Shown one piece after another: positions 39,622 to 49,357 of a stretch of DNA of 64,000 bases (position 1 is the first letter of the stretch; each line of letters starts with the position of its first letter). The DNA is from Tetragenococcus halophilus. Its GTDB lineage: Bacteria; Bacillota; Bacilli; Lactobacillales; Enterococcaceae. The notes beneath the pieces were generated by a model that saw only the letters and a list, made by a program, of their open reading frames with translations, ran no database searches and was not told the DNA's origin. A program made the position numbers and the translations under genes. The stretch covers positions 62,001 through 126,000 of the forward strand of contig NZ_JAKEIT010000002.1 in assembly GCF_021474685.1 (NCBI RefSeq). Direction: 5' to 3'.

Positions 39622-40929
39622 ATGGAAGAATTATACGGTCGACAAAAAGGAATGTTAAAAGAGGAACTTTCTCAACTCGATGACTCTTTTCAGTGTCGTA
39701 AAGCCTTGTTGGTCACAAATAAGGTGAGTTGCCAACGTTGCGGAAGTCATTTTTCTAAAAATGAAAATCAGCTATTCAATAGGGAATGCTATTGTCCTTA
39801 TTGTATTCAATTTGGTCGTCTAAGTACGCAGTCTTATCTAGTAACGCAAACTGAGTCAAAGAAGACGCCTCGTGAGGTTCTTTTTACTTGGCAAGGAAAG
39901 TTAACGCCAGCACAACAAAAGGTATCAGACAATGTTTTAAAGAATTATCAAAAAGGTAAAAACACATTGATATGGGCCGTTACAGGCTCAGGCAAGACAG
40001 AAATGATTTTTTCAGTTGTGCGTGATTGTTTACAAAATGGCGGACGCTTAGCGATTTCTTCTCCTAGAATTGATGTTTGTCGGGAGCTTTATCCACGGAT
40101 CAACGAAGTTTTTCCAGAGGAAGAAACTTTACTTTTATACGGTGATTCTGCGGAAAAGTACCGCTATAATGCTTTGACCATTTGTACCACTCATCAATTA
40201 CTGCATTTTTATCAGGCCTTTGATTTATTGATCATTGATGAAGTGGATGCTTTCCCATATGAAGGAGATAGAACGTTGAAATTTGCCCAGAAGAATGCTT
40301 TAAAAAATGACGGTAAATATATTTATTTAAGTGCGACACCACCTAATCATCTATTAAATTCGTTACAAAAGACTTTTTGTATTGAAAAATTACCTGTTCG
40401 CTTCCACGAACGGCCCTTAGTTGTTCCTCAATTAATCTGGTATGAAAGTTGGCAGCATTGTTATCACTCAAACTGGAAGTTAAAGAAATTTGTCGCTTAT
40501 TTAAAAAGATTATTAGAAGATAATGATGTGCTAGTTTTTTGTCCTAGCATTAGTTATATGCAGAATTTATACAAAAAGGTAAGTCTCTTTTTTCACTCAA
40601 TAAAAATGGATTGTGTTTCTTCTTTAGACAAACAAAGAGAAGAAAAAGTTCAAAATATGCGCGCTGGTATCTATCGTGTTTTATTTTGTACTACGATACT
40701 TGAGCGCGGTGTGACTTTTGAGCATATTTCTGTCATAGTCATGGGAGCAAATCATAAAATTTATAGTAAATCAGCTTTGGTACAAATTGCAGGTCGTGTT
40801 GATCGTAAGGGAAGCTATCAACAGGGTCAGGTGGTCTTTTTTTATAATCAGCAAACACAAGCTATCCGAGATGCTTGTGAGGAGATCAAAAAAATGAATC
40901 GTTTGGCTAAGGAGTGGATCGTCTCATGA
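39622..40929 (+). CDS. comFA: DNA import helicase ComFA
   Basis: ComFA (435 residues) is the DEAD-box-like ATPase of natural transformation. The N-terminal zinc module has CQRCGSHF and CYCPYC. Walker A is AVTGSGKTEM, the Walker B box is LLIIDEVDAF, then LSATPP, and motif VI is QIAGRVDRKGSYQQG. ATG at 39622 uses GAGGTGAT. The last four bases overlap the comFC start. Both frames are intact, so competence genes are at least not broken here. Confidence 0.93.
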   Translation: MEELYGRQKGMLKEELSQLDDSFQCRKALLVTNKVSCQRCGSHFSKNENQLFNRECYCPYCIQFGRLSTQSYLVTQTESKKTPREVLFTWQGKLTPAQQKVSDNVLKNYQKGKNTLIWAVTGSGKTEMIFSVVRDCLQNGGRLAISSPRIDVCRELYPRINEVFPEEETLLLYGDSAEKYRYNALTICTTHQLLHFYQAFDLLIIDEVDAFPYEGDRTLKFAQKNALKNDGKYIYLSATPPNHLLNSLQKTFCIEKLPVRFHERPLVVPQLIWYESWQHCYHSNWKLKKFVAYLKRLLEDNDVLVFCPSISYMQNLYKKVSLFFHSIKMDCVSSLDKQREEKVQNMRAGIYRVLFCTTILERGVTFEHISVIVMGANHKIYSKSALVQIAGRVDRKGSYQQGQVVFFYNQQTQAIRDACEEIKKMNRLAKEWIVS

Positions 40930-41603
40930 GATGTAGTTATTGCCAGCAGGAAATTATTCGTAATCTGACTGTTAAAGAATTACTTTTTCCCTTTTCTATA
41001 AGAAGTCAGCGTTGTTATCTTTGCCAAGAAAAATTTGAGCAAATCAAAAGACCTGCTTGTCCTACTTGTTCCAAAACAGGACATACTAGTATGTGTGATG
41101 AGTGCCAACAATGGCAACAAAACTATCCTTACTATGATTTTTGCCATCAAGCTTTGTTTTCTTATGATGAAGCTTTCAAAGAGTGGATTTACCAATACAA
41201 ATTTTTAGGGGATTTTCGTTTGAGAAAAACATTTGTCCCAGAAATTCAAAACTACTTTTCTCATAAAAAAGATTGGATCGTGTGTAGTGTCCCTTTGTCT
41301 GAAACACGATTTTCTCAGAGAGGATTTAACCAGGTAGAAGCTTTTTTGCAAGCAGCCGGTATTAAAACGCAAAAGTTATTAGTAAAAAAGATAAATAATG
41401 CACCACAATCTGAAAAAAGCCGGCAAGAGCGCTTAGCGGCGCCTCAGGTGTTTAGTGCAACAGAAAATACAGCCAAGATAAAAAATAAAAAAGTATTATT
41501 GGTAGATGATGTTTATACGACCGGCAGAACGCTTTTTCACGCTGCTGAAATATTACAAACTTATCAACCAAAAGCACTTCATACTTTTTCTCTTGCTCGT
41601 TAA
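40926..41603 (+). CDS. comFC: Competence protein ComFC (phosphoribosyltransferase-like)
   Basis: A 225-residue partner of ComFA. An N-terminal zinc ribbon (CSYCQQE, CYLCQEKFE, CPTCSKTGHTSMCDEC) is followed by the phosphoribosyltransferase domain with VLLVDDVYTTGRTL. The ATGA overlap with comFA indicates coupling. No competence (ComK or SigX) box was identified upstream of the pair. Confidence 0.93.
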   Translation: MRCSYCQQEIIRNLTVKELLFPFSIRSQRCYLCQEKFEQIKRPACPTCSKTGHTSMCDECQQWQQNYPYYDFCHQALFSYDEAFKEWIYQYKFLGDFRLRKTFVPEIQNYFSHKKDWIVCSVPLSETRFSQRGFNQVEAFLQAAGIKTQKLLVKKINNAPQSEKSRQERLAAPQVFSATENTAKIKNKKVLLVDDVYTTGRTLFHAAEILQTYQPKALHTFSLAR

Positions 41604-41632
41604 AAAGAAGTTAAAATTGTTAACGATTTCTT

Positions 41633-41660
41633 TTGCATTTATACCAAAGTTCGATATAAT
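41633..41660 (+). promoter_or_regulatory. hpf promoter
   Basis: TTGCAT (41633-41638) and a perfect TATAAT (41655-41660) are separated by 16 bases. A 66-base leader follows to the hpf start. Confidence 0.78.
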
Positions 41661-41726
41661 GAATATAAGAAGAGGAAAAAGAACTTTTTTATCTTCTTTA
41701 ATTGGCAGATGAAAGGGGCAATTGTT

Positions 41727-42281
41727 ATGTTCAGTTACAATGTTCGAGGAGAAAATATAGAAGTTACTCAGGCAATTCGCGATTATGTGGAGAAAAAAGT
41801 TGGTAAATTAGAACGTTATTTTAATGACGTGCCTGAAGCAACAGCTCATGTAAATTTAAAAGTTTACACAGAGAAAACAGCCAAAGCGGAAGTAACGATT
41901 CCACTACCTTATCTCGTCTTGCGCGCTGAAGAAACTTCGCCTGATTTATACGGAAGTATCGACTTAGTTGTTGATAAATTGGAACGCCAAGTCCGTAAAT
42001 TTAAAACAAAAATTAATCGGAAAAAACGAGAAGCATCCAAACCTGAAGCTAACCAAGAAGTCTTTTTTGAAGATGAAGAGCCAGAAGAAAATAATGGTTC
42101 CGACCTTGACATCGTTCGTACAAAACGTCTTTCATTAAAACCAATGGATAGTGAGGAAGCTGTTTTACAAATGAATATGTTAGGACATAACTTTTTCATT
42201 TTTGAAGATGCTGATACAACGGGAACAAGTATCGTTTATCGTCGTAAAGATGGGAAATACGGTTTAATTGAAACAGACTAA
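41727..42281 (+). CDS. hpf: Ribosome hibernation promoting factor, long form
   Basis: Long HPF (184 residues) silences and dimerises 70S ribosomes in stationary phase. The N-terminal domain (about 1-100) starts [21 protein letters not shown] flexible linker with [11 protein letters not shown] leads to the C-terminal dimerisation domain (about 125-184) with [19 protein letters not shown] and [15 protein letters not shown] at 41727 has AAAGGGG 7 bases upstream. secA follows, a conserved neighbour. Confidence 0.95.
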   Translation: MFSYNVRGENIEVTQAIRDYVEKKVGKLERYFNDVPEATAHVNLKVYTEKTAKAEVTIPLPYLVLRAEETSPDLYGSIDLVVDKLERQVRKFKTKINRKKREASKPEANQEVFFEDEEPEENNGSDLDIVRTKRLSLKPMDSEEAVLQMNMLGHNFFIFEDADTTGTSIVYRRKDGKYGLIETD

Positions 42282-42290
42282 TATTTAAAC

Positions 42291-42379
42291 AAGCAGAGAC
42301 TTCAGTTATCTGGAGTCTTTGCTTACTTTTTGAAATTTTTACTAATATAAAGCTCATAGAATTGTTCTATGAGCTTTTT
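42291..42379 (+). terminator. Two tandem hairpins after hpf
   Basis: The first pairs AAGCAGAGAC with GTCTTTGCTT (42291-42324). The second pairs AAAGCTCATAGAA with TTCTATGAGCTTT (42348-42375) and ends in T5; it is the stronger terminator. Confidence 0.78.
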
Positions 42380-42559
42380 CATGTTAGATTATTAAAGTAT
42401 ATGAAAATCGTTGTTAAGCTTTCACAAAACGGTAGCAATCAAATAAAACAAATGCTAAAATATAGTGAAGACTTTTTAGTAAATGATAAGTAAATTAGTC
42501 ATTTAAAAACAGTTTTCGCTGTTTTTAAATTGTTTTTAATAAAGGAGATTTTAATAAGA

Positions 42560-45073
42560 ATGGCCAACTTTTTTAAAACATTGATTGAAAATGATAAAAA
42601 AGAAATCAAACGCCTCGGCCGTATGGCTAACAAAATCGAAGCGTTAGCGGACGAAATGAGTGCTTTGTCTGATGAAGAAATACGACAAAAAACAGATGAA
42701 TTTAAGCAACGTTACAATAATGGGGAAACATTAGATGATTTGTTGACAGAAGCTTTTGCTGTTGTACGTGAAGCAGCTAAGCGTGTACTAGGTTTATATC
42801 CTTTCAGAGTACAGTTGATGGGTGCAATTGTCTTGCACGAAGGAAATATCTCTGAAATGCGTACTGGGGAAGGGAAAACATTGACAGCAACGATGCCTGT
42901 TTATTTGAATGCTTTATCGCAAAAGGGCGTTCATGTGGTAACTGTCAATGACTATCTGGCTTCTCGTGACTCTACTGAAATGGGCGAATTGTATAACTTT
43001 TTAGGGCTTACAGTAGGTTTAAATGTTAACTCTAAAACCACAGAAGAAAAACGAGCTGCTTATTATAGTGATATTACCTATAGTACAAACAGTGAAATAG
43101 GTTTTGACTATTTAAGAGATAATATGGTGGTTTATCCTAATCAAATGGTTCAGCGTCCACTTAACTATGCAATCGTGGACGAGGTGGATTCGATTTTAAT
43201 CGATGAAGCAAGAACGCCTCTGATCATCTCTGGACAGGCGGAAAAATCAACAGCTCTTTACTTACGTACTGATAATTTTGTTAAACGTTTGAAAGAAGAA
43301 GATGACTATAAGATTGATGTACAATCAAAAACAATCAGTCTTACAGAAGATGGTATAGAAAAAGCAGAAGAGAATTTTGGTTTAAAAAACCTTTATGATA
43401 TCGAAAATGCTGCTTTAACTCACTACTTAGATCAAGCCTTACGCGCAAACTATATCATGATTCGTGATAATGATTATGTCGTACAAGATGGAAAGGTTAT
43501 GATCGTAGACCAGTTTACTGGACGTATAATGGAAGGGCGTCGTTATTCCGATGGCTTGCATCAAGCAATTGAAGCCAAAGAAGGCGTAGATATTGAAGAT
43601 GAAACTAAAACAATGGCTTCAATCACCTTCCAAAACTTTTTCCGTATGTATAATAAGCTTGCAGGGATGACAGGTACAGCTAAAACTGAAGAAGAAGAAT
43701 TCCGCGAAATTTATAATATGGAAGTTATACAAATTCCAACAAATGAACCGGTAATTCGTGAGGATCGCTCAGATTTATTATATCCGACTTTAAATAGCAA
43801 GTTCAAAGCTGTAACACAAGATATCAAAGAGCGTTACCGTAAAGGACAACCCGTACTAGTAGGGACTGTAGCTGTTGAAACTTCAGAGTTGCTTTCTAAT
43901 ATGTTGGATAAGGAAAATGTACCCCATGAAGTTTTAAACGCTAAAAATCACTTTAAAGAAGCAGAAATTATTTTAAATGCTGGACAAAAGGGTGCTGTAA
44001 CTATTGCAACGAACATGGCTGGTCGTGGAACAGACATTAAACTAGGACCTGGTGTTGCAGAAGTAGGTGGCCTGGCTGTTATTGGTACGGAGCGACATGA
44101 ATCACGCCGAATCGACAACCAATTGCGTGGCCGTTCAGGACGTCAAGGGGATCCAGGAATTTCTCAATTCTACTTATCATTAGAAGACGATTTGATGAAG
44201 CGTTTTGGTTCAGAACGAATTAAAGTGTTCTTAGATCGGATGAAAGTTGATGATGAGGATGCGGTTATTCAAAGCAGAATGTTATCAAGACAAGTTGAAT
44301 CAGCGCAAAAACGAGTTGAAGGAAATAACTACGATGCGCGTAAAAATGTTTTACAATACGACGATGTGATGCGTGAGCAACGTGAAGTTATCTATGGACA
44401 ACGGCAACAAATAATCTTAGAAGACCAATCATTATCAAAAACCTTGATGCATATGGTAAAACGTACGATTGAACGGGCGGTTGCAGGTCATACTCAATTT
44501 GAAGAAAATCAATTGAACTACGAAGGTATTGTTGATTTTGCCGGAAGTGTTCTGGTAAATGAAGATGCAATCACTGTAGAAGATTTAAAAGGCAAGACAG
44601 CTCAAGAAGTAACAGATTATTTATACCAACTTGCTCAAGAAAAATTTGATGAAAAAACTGAGCAATTAAACAGCCCAGAACAACTGTTAGAATTTGAAAA
44701 AGTCGTGATTCTACGTGTTGTTGATACGAAATGGACGGATCATATTGATGCGATGGACCAATTGCGTCAATCCATCGGTTTACGTGCCTATGGACAAAAT
44801 AATCCTTTGGTTGAATATCAAAGTGAGGGCTTTACCATGTATGAAAACATGATCGGTGCTATAGAATACGATGTGACTCGTTTGTTTATGAAAGCTGAAA
44901 TTCGCCAAAATGTACAACGTGAACAAGTTGCCCAAGGCGAAGCAGAACAAACAAATACAGAAAATACGAATAGCGCTAAAAAACGTCCTGTAAATGTGAA
45001 AAAAGTAGGACGTAATGATCCTTGTCCTTGTGGTAGTGGGAAAAAATATAAAAATTGTCATGGTAAAAAATAA
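42560..45073 (+). CDS. secA: Preprotein translocase subunit SecA
   Basis: SecA (837 residues) is the export motor. Walker A MRTGEGKT lies at 100-107, followed by [20 protein letters not shown]. The second nucleotide domain has [13 protein letters not shown] and RQGDPG. The helical wing is followed by the zinc tail [16 protein letters not shown] at the C-terminus, which contacts SecB-like partners or ribosomes. ATG at 42560 has AAAGGAG; the open ten codons before it lack a site. Confidence 0.97.
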   Translation: MANFFKTLIENDKKEIKRLGRMANKIEALADEMSALSDEEIRQKTDEFKQRYNNGETLDDLLTEAFAVVREAAKRVLGLYPFRVQLMGAIVLHEGNISEMRTGEGKTLTATMPVYLNALSQKGVHVVTVNDYLASRDSTEMGELYNFLGLTVGLNVNSKTTEEKRAAYYSDITYSTNSEIGFDYLRDNMVVYPNQMVQRPLNYAIVDEVDSILIDEARTPLIISGQAEKSTALYLRTDNFVKRLKEEDDYKIDVQSKTISLTEDGIEKAEENFGLKNLYDIENAALTHYLDQALRANYIMIRDNDYVVQDGKVMIVDQFTGRIMEGRRYSDGLHQAIEAKEGVDIEDETKTMASITFQNFFRMYNKLAGMTGTAKTEEEEFREIYNMEVIQIPTNEPVIREDRSDLLYPTLNSKFKAVTQDIKERYRKGQPVLVGTVAVETSELLSNMLDKENVPHEVLNAKNHFKEAEIILNAGQKGAVTIATNMAGRGTDIKLGPGVAEVGGLAVIGTERHESRRIDNQLRGRSGRQGDPGISQFYLSLEDDLMKRFGSERIKVFLDRMKVDDEDAVIQSRMLSRQVESAQKRVEGNNYDARKNVLQYDDVMREQREVIYGQRQQIILEDQSLSKTLMHMVKRTIERAVAGHTQFEENQLNYEGIVDFAGSVLVNEDAITVEDLKGKTAQEVTDYLYQLAQEKFDEKTEQLNSPEQLLEFEKVVILRVVDTKWTDHIDAMDQLRQSIGLRAYGQNNPLVEYQSEGFTMYENMIGAIEYDVTRLFMKAEIRQNVQREQVAQGEAEQTNTENTNSAKKRPVNVKKVGRNDPCPCGSGKKYKNCHGKK

Positions 45074-45077
45074 AAAC

Positions 45078-45113
45078 AAATAAGACTGGACAATATTGCC
45101 CAGTCTTATTTTG
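45078..45113 (+). terminator. secA terminator
   Basis: AAATAAGACTGG pairs with CCAGTCTTATTT, followed by TT. Confidence 0.82.
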
Positions 45114-45139
45114 CGCAATGTAGCAAAAAATGGTATGAT
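45111..45139 (+). promoter_or_regulatory. Possible prfB promoter
   Basis: TTGCGC (45111-45116) and TATGAT (45134-45139) are separated by 17 bases. The -35 match is weak. Confidence 0.5.
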
Positions 45140-45168
45140 AGCCACGTTTGAAGAAAGAAGGTACATTC

Positions 45169-46279
45169 ATGGAACTTACAGAAATCCGTAAACAAATTGA
45201 TGAGATGAAAGAACAAATCGCTAGCTTTAGGGGGTCTCTTTGACCTTGATCAGTTAGAAGAAGATATTGCACAAGCAGAAAATCAAATGGCAGATCCTTC
45301 CTTTTGGGACGACCAGGAAAAAGCACAAAAAATTATTAATGAAAATAATCGTAAAAAAGAAACCTATGATAAGTTTAATCACTTGGCTAAAGGAGTCGAA
45401 GATGCTGAAGTCTTGCTTGAAATGTTGCAAGAAGAAGCAGATAGCGACTTGGCCACTGAATTGGATGACAAAATGGCTAAACTACAAAAAGAAATGGCAG
45501 ATTATGAACTGGCATTACTTTTAGATGAACCATACGATCGTAATAATGCCATTGTCGAACTTCATCCAGGTGCAGGGGGCACTGAGTCGCAAGATTGGGG
45601 GAGTATGCTGTTACGGATGTATACTCGCTGGGCTGAAAATCATCATTTTCAAATAGAAACGATTGATTATCAAGCAGGTGAAGAAGCCGGCATTAAAAGT
45701 GTGACACTTTTGATTAAAGGCCATAATGCTTACGGGCTTTTAAAATCAGAAAAAGGTGTACATCGCCTGGTCCGTATTTCTCCTTTTGATTCAGCTAAAA
45801 GACGTCATACATCATTTTGCTCGATTGAAGTAATGCCAGAAATGGATGAATCTATTGACATTGAAATCAATCCAGATGAATTGAAAATAGACACCTATCG
45901 TGCTAGTGGGGCTGGCGGACAACATATCAATAAAACAGAATCGGCTGTACGTATTACTCACTTGCCGACTGGTACAGTGACGGCCAGTCAAGCGCAACGT
46001 TCACAAATAAAAAACCGAGAACAAGCGATGAACATGCTGCGAGCAAAGTTGTATCAACAAGAACGTGAAAAACAAGAACAAGAGCAAGCTGCATTGCGAG
46101 GGGAACAACTTGAAATCGGTTGGGGCTCGCAAATTCGCTCCTATGTTTTTCATCCATATCAAATGGTCAAAGACCATCGTACAGATCATGAAACAGGAAA
46201 TACCGAAGCAGTTATGGATGGTCAAATTGATGAGTTTATCGATGCCTATTTGAAGATGGAATTAAATCATAAAGATTGA
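45169..46279 (+). CDS. prfB: Peptide chain release factor 2, with programmed +1 frameshift
   Basis: RF2 (369 residues) ends translation at UGA and UAA. The first 24 codons run from ATG 45169 to CTT (45238-45240). An in-frame TGA (45241-45243) then follows the internal Shine-Dalgarno-like AGGGGG. The ribosome slips +1 on CTT-T and continues at GAC (45242) for 345 codons. This is the classical autoregulatory shift. Domain 2 has the SPF stop-codon motif and the GGQ catalytic loop ([10 protein letters not shown]). ftsE follows. Confidence 0.97.
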
Positions 46280-46337
46280 GAAAAGTTATTAAATTGAAAA
46301 GAAAATGTAACTTTAAGAAAAACCAATGAAATATTTA

Positions 46338-46348
46338 CATGCTATAAT
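46338..46348 (+). promoter_or_regulatory. Possible ftsE promoter (extended -10)
   Basis: TGCTATAAT at 46340-46348 is an extended -10 element with a perfect TATAAT (46343-46348). No clear -35 is seen. Confidence 0.5.
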
Positions 46349-46385
46349 GAAGCGGTGTGACTAAAAATGTTTAGGAGAGATAGCC

Positions 46386-47072
46386 ATGATTGAAATGAAG
46401 GATGTAACCAAAAAATACTCGAATGGCACAGCAGCTATCCGTGGGCTTTCGATTTCGATCGACCAAGGGGAGTTTGTCTATGTTGTTGGTCCTTCTGGCG
46501 CTGGGAAATCAACATTTGTTAAATTGATGTATAGGGAAGAAAAACCGACTGGCGGCGATTTGCAGGTTGCAGATTATGATTTGATGAAAATTAAAAATCG
46601 AGAAGTCCCTTATTTACGTCGTGAAATTGGCGTAGTGTTTCAAGACTATAAATTGTTAGAAAGAAAAACAGTTTATGAAAATGTTGCTTATGCTATGCAA
46701 GTGATCGGATGTAGACCTAGAGAGGTCAAAAAACGCGTCAATGATGTATTAGAGATGGTGGGTTTAAAACATAAAGCTCGGGTATTTCCTAACCAGTTAT
46801 CTGGCGGGGAACAACAACGTGTTTCCATTGCACGAGCAATCGTCAATACACCTCAAGTTTTGATTGCTGACGAACCGACGGGAAACTTGGATCCAGAAAT
46901 TTCCTGGGAGATCATGAGATTATTAGATCGTATTAATGCCCAAGGAACCACCGTTGTTATGGCTACGCATAACAGAACCATTGTAAATACGATTCGACAC
47001 CGAGTGATCGCTATTGAAAATGGTAAAATCATTCGAGACCAAGCGGAAGGGGAGTATGGATACGATGCTTAG
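46386..47072 (+). CDS. ftsE: Cell division ATP-binding protein FtsE
   Basis: FtsE (228 residues) is the ABC ATPase that with FtsX activates a wall hydrolase (PcsB or CwlO type). Walker A GPSGAGKST lies at 36-44, the Q-loop at VVFQDYKLL, the signature LSGGEQQR, and Walker B VLIADEPTGNLD. The gene overlaps ftsX by a few bases, so they are coupled. No hydrolase gene is adjacent. Confidence 0.96.
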   Translation: MIEMKDVTKKYSNGTAAIRGLSISIDQGEFVYVVGPSGAGKSTFVKLMYREEKPTGGDLQVADYDLMKIKNREVPYLRREIGVVFQDYKLLERKTVYENVAYAMQVIGCRPREVKKRVNDVLEMVGLKHKARVFPNQLSGGEQQRVSIARAIVNTPQVLIADEPTGNLDPEISWEIMRLLDRINAQGTTVVMATHNRTIVNTIRHRVIAIENGKIIRDQAEGEYGYDA

Positions 47073-47949
47073 GAATTTTTTCCAACATGTTTTAGAAAGC
47101 TTAAAAAGTTTACGTCGTAATGGTTGGATGACTGTTTCTTCTGTTACGGCAGTAACTGTGACATTGACCTTACTGGGCGCGTTTCTTGTTATTATTTTAA
47201 ATACTGTAAAATTAGCCCAAGATATGGAAAACAATGTCGAAGTGTCTGTTTACGTTAACTATGAAACAGACGAAGATGAGAAAGAAGAATTAAAAAATAA
47301 TTTGGAAGAAATTCCTCATGTGGAATCCATTGATTTTTCCAGTAAGGATGAAGAGTTAGCAAGAGTTCAAGCTTCATATGGCGATTCTTGGGACTTGTTT
47401 GATCAAGATAACCCCTTACTCGATGTCTTTATCGTAAAAGCTGATGATCCACAATATGTAGAAGATATCACTGAAGAGGCCAATGGCATGACCGAATATG
47501 TTCATGATGCTTCTTACGGTGAAGATCTTTCCGACAAGATTTTTAGCATTGCGCAAAGAACACGGACTTGGGGCTTGATTGGTTCGGTCGTTTTAATTAT
47601 CGTAGCGATCTTTTTGATTTCTAATACGATTCGAATGACGATTCTCACACGGAAACAAGAAATTCAAATTATGCGTTTAGTGGGTGCTAAAAATGGTTAC
47701 ATCCGTTGGCCGTTCTTTCTTGAAGGTGGATGGATTGGTTTGATAGGGTCCATCATACCGATTATTTTAATGTATGCCGGCTATAATAAAGTTTACGAGC
47801 TCGTTAATCCAATATTAGAACGATCGAATTATAGTTTGTTACAACCAGGATCATTTAACTGGCAAATGAGTCTTTTACTTGCCGTTATTGGTATTGTTAT
47901 TGGTTCGGTTGGTTCTGCATTTTCAATGCGCCGTTTCTTGAAGTTCTAG
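47065..47949 (+). CDS. ftsX: Cell division protein FtsX
   Basis: FtsX (294 residues) is the membrane partner of FtsE. An N-terminal span (about 20-45) is followed by the extracellular domain, then three spans at the C-terminus (around 180, 220 and 270). RNGWMTVSSVTAVTVTLT and MRLVGAKNGYIRWPF are typical. ATG at 47065 is chosen because AAGGGGAG lies 10 bases upstream; ATG 47056 is too close. The gene's original terminator is split by an insertion. Confidence 0.93.
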   Translation: MLRNFFQHVLESLKSLRRNGWMTVSSVTAVTVTLTLLGAFLVIILNTVKLAQDMENNVEVSVYVNYETDEDEKEELKNNLEEIPHVESIDFSSKDEELARVQASYGDSWDLFDQDNPLLDVFIVKADDPQYVEDITEEANGMTEYVHDASYGEDLSDKIFSIAQRTRTWGLIGSVVLIIVAIFLISNTIRMTILTRKQEIQIMRLVGAKNGYIRWPFFLEGGWIGLIGSIIPIILMYAGYNKVYELVNPILERSNYSLLQPGSFNWQMSLLLAVIGIVIGSVGSAFSMRRFLKF

Positions 47950-47965
47950 AAAAGAGAATATAAAG

Positions 47966-47977
47966 AAAGCAGCTGGA
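47966..47977 (+). terminator. Left arm of the split ftsX terminator
   Basis: AAAGCAGCTGGA pairs exactly with TCCAGCTGCTTT at 49358-49369, beyond the inserted element. Only the arm is left here; the insertion sits in the former 5-base loop. Confidence 0.8.
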
Positions 47978-47982
47978 GAACT

Positions 47983-48053
47983 TGGAGTGCCCCATAATTG
48001 TTAGACATAAAATCTAATAATTATGGGGGCTTTTTTTATGACAAAATATTCAA
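47983..48053 (+). repeat. IS left-end copy 1, with terminator-like hairpin
   Basis: This is 71 bases identical to 49019-49089 except at two positions. GCCCCATAATTGTTAGA (47989-48005) folds with 48013-48029 as a 17-bp stem followed by T7 (48031-48037), and may replace the lost ftsX terminator. The transposase start codon ATG is kept here, but the frame stops after six codons. Confidence 0.85.
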
Positions 48054-48103
48054 GGTAGTCATATTAAATAAAATATAAGGTATTGTTTTGTATACTGAAA
48101 AAA

Positions 48104-48132
48104 TTGTTCTTATATTAACATTATGTTATTAT
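48104..48132 (+). promoter_or_regulatory. mazEF promoter
   Basis: TTGTTC (48104-48109) and TATTAT (48127-48132) are separated by exactly 17 bases, about 30 bases ahead of the antitoxin start. Confidence 0.7.
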
Positions 48133-48162
48133 AAAAGTAAGGAAAAAGTAAGGAGGGCTATT

Positions 48163-48435
48163 ATGAATACTAATAATCCAATGACTGTTCGCTCAAAAAT
48201 AACTAGCAAAAATCAAGTAACCATTCCAAAAACTGTTCGTGATCTTTTAGAAGTTAAATCTTCTGACATGATTGAGTGGAAAATCGAACCGAATGGAAAG
48301 GTTACAATTATTCCTAGTAAAGCTGATTTATGGCAAATTGTTGATGAGCAGGAAAAAAAATTTGGCAATCTTGATACTCCAGAGATCGACTGGGGAGAAG
48401 ATGCAGGAAGTGAAGAATTTGACAAATGGAGCTAA
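48163..48435 (+). CDS. MazE-like antitoxin, AbrB/SpoVT DNA-binding type
   Basis: A 90-residue antitoxin. The N-terminal swapped-hairpin domain (about 7-50) has SKITSKNQVTIPKTVRDLL and VTIIPSK, the AbrB/MazE signature. The acidic C-terminal tail (GNLDTPEIDWGEDAGSEEF) would bind and block the toxin. It has AAGGAGGG ahead of the start. Its end overlaps the toxin start by ten bases. It probably represses its own promoter, as in the family. Confidence 0.88.
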   Translation: MNTNNPMTVRSKITSKNQVTIPKTVRDLLEVKSSDMIEWKIEPNGKVTIIPSKADLWQIVDEQEKKFGNLDTPEIDWGEDAGSEEFDKWS

Positions 48436-48773
48436 CTCAAGGTGATATTTTATGGGTAGATCTTAATCCAGCAAAAGGGACAGAAACAAAAAAGAAACGG
48501 CCTTGTTTAATTGTTAGTAATGATCAGTATAATCAATACTTTAACACAATTATCGTGGTCCCTATCAGTAGCTCAGAAAAATATCGAACGGTTAAGAAAT
48601 ATGTTAAGTCTCCTCTTTTTATGGAGATAAATAAAGGCACTGTTCATGGAACAGCTCTATTACAACATGTTCGCACCATTGATCCGACAAAACGAACAAA
48701 TGGGAAAGTCGAAGCATCATTAACACGACAAGAGCTACTACTTGTTAGTTCTAGAATTCAGCAATTCTATTAA
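48426..48773 (+). CDS. MazF/PemK-family toxin endoribonuclease
   Basis: A 115-residue toxin of the MazF/PemK family that cuts mRNA at short sequences. It starts QGDILWVDLNPAKGTE, has KKRPCLIVSNDQYN with the conserved RP, and then TIIVVPISSS, which carries the core strand. VHGTALLQHVRTID is also typical. Its cleavage site is unknown. Both genes are intact although the surrounding element is decayed, consistent with selection to keep the pair. Confidence 0.9.
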   Translation: MELTQGDILWVDLNPAKGTETKKKRPCLIVSNDQYNQYFNTIIVVPISSSEKYRTVKKYVKSPLFMEINKGTVHGTALLQHVRTIDPTKRTNGKVEASLTRQELLLVSSRIQQFY

Positions 48774-49018
48774 TAGCTTTTCTATTGAATATTTCATAAG
48801 AATTTTAAACGACTATTATAGTTTAATTGGATAAAAGGCATAAAATTCTCAATACCTAGTGACCGAGCCATGTGTTGGCGGTACTTAAGGAGTTCAATCC
48901 TTCCGAAACTCCCTTAGATCGAGCTAAGTTATCTATCTGATTTAAAATATTCTCTTCTACTTTAGTCAATCTAATTTTGTTAAAAAAATTGTATAAGTCC
49001 TTTGATAGACTGCTTTAG
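48774..49018. other. Non-coding stretch between the toxin gene and the second IS end
   Basis: No supported gene. On the minus strand a 50-codon open stretch (about 49016 to 48865, LSKDLYNFFNKIRLTKVEE and on) has no start codon or ribosome site and begins at the IS edge. It may be the cut end of a gene brought along with the toxin pair. A small GGAGTT/AACTCC hairpin lies near 48888-48915. Confidence 0.35.
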
Positions 49019-49089
49019 TGGGGTGCCCCATAATTGTTAGACATAAAATCTAATAATTATGGGGGCTTTTTTTATAACAAAATATTCAA
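49019..49089 (+). repeat. IS left-end copy 2
   Basis: This matches 47983-48053 at 69 of 71 positions. Here the transposase start is ATA rather than ATG, and the following frame continues into the IS orfA remnant. Confidence 0.85.
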
Positions 49090-49317
49090 CGGATTTTAAA
49101 ATTATGGCAGCACAAAGGTATTTTAATGAAACAATTTCCAGAGAGGCATTTGCCAAAGAGCTTTATATGGATAAATCCATATGAAGAAGATGGACTATCA
49201 CTACCTATGAATACGGTTGTCAATGATTACTTGATATGATTTAACAATGATCGCATTTCTCTAAAAACAGGTGGCTTGCCTCCGGTACAACACCGAAAAC
49301 AAGCCCTAGCTAGTTAA
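49074..49317 (+). pseudogene. IS3-family transposase remnants (orfA start and orfB end)
   Basis: From 49074 the frame reads ITKYSTDFKIMAAQRYFNET and on to a stop at 49182, the N-terminal helix-turn-helix of an IS3 orfA with its ATG mutated to ATA. A second piece, ending at 49317, reads FNNDRISLKTGGLPPVQHRK and then QALAS, the C-terminus of the orfB integrase, with an in-frame TGA ahead of it. About 1 kb between them, including the DDE catalytic core, is deleted. Confidence 0.8.
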
Positions 49318-49357
49318 AACTTATTTAAATGTCTAACTTTTTTGTTGTACTTCAACT

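Larger units (their letters stand above)
47983..49354. mobile_element. Degenerate IS3-type element carrying a mazEF pair
   Basis: The outer ends are inverted repeats: 47983 begins TGGAGTGCCCCATAATTG, and the right end (49330-49354) read in reverse begins TGAAGTACAACAAAAAAG; both continue with TTAGACAT. The direct repeat ACT flanks both sides (47980-47982 and 49355-49357), a 3-bp target duplication. Inside are a first left end (47983-48053), the toxin-antitoxin genes, a second nearly identical left end (49019-49089), and remnants of the transposase genes with a large deletion. The element has lost transposition genes. Confidence 0.8.

Noticed and set aside
45169-45243. Broken prfB with a premature stop
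   Set aside because: The stop is the known programmed +1 frameshift site with its internal Shine-Dalgarno sequence.
48865-49016. Minus-strand open stretch of about 50 codons within the mobile element
   Set aside because: No start codon or ribosome site; it may be the cut end of a gene, but it cannot be called.
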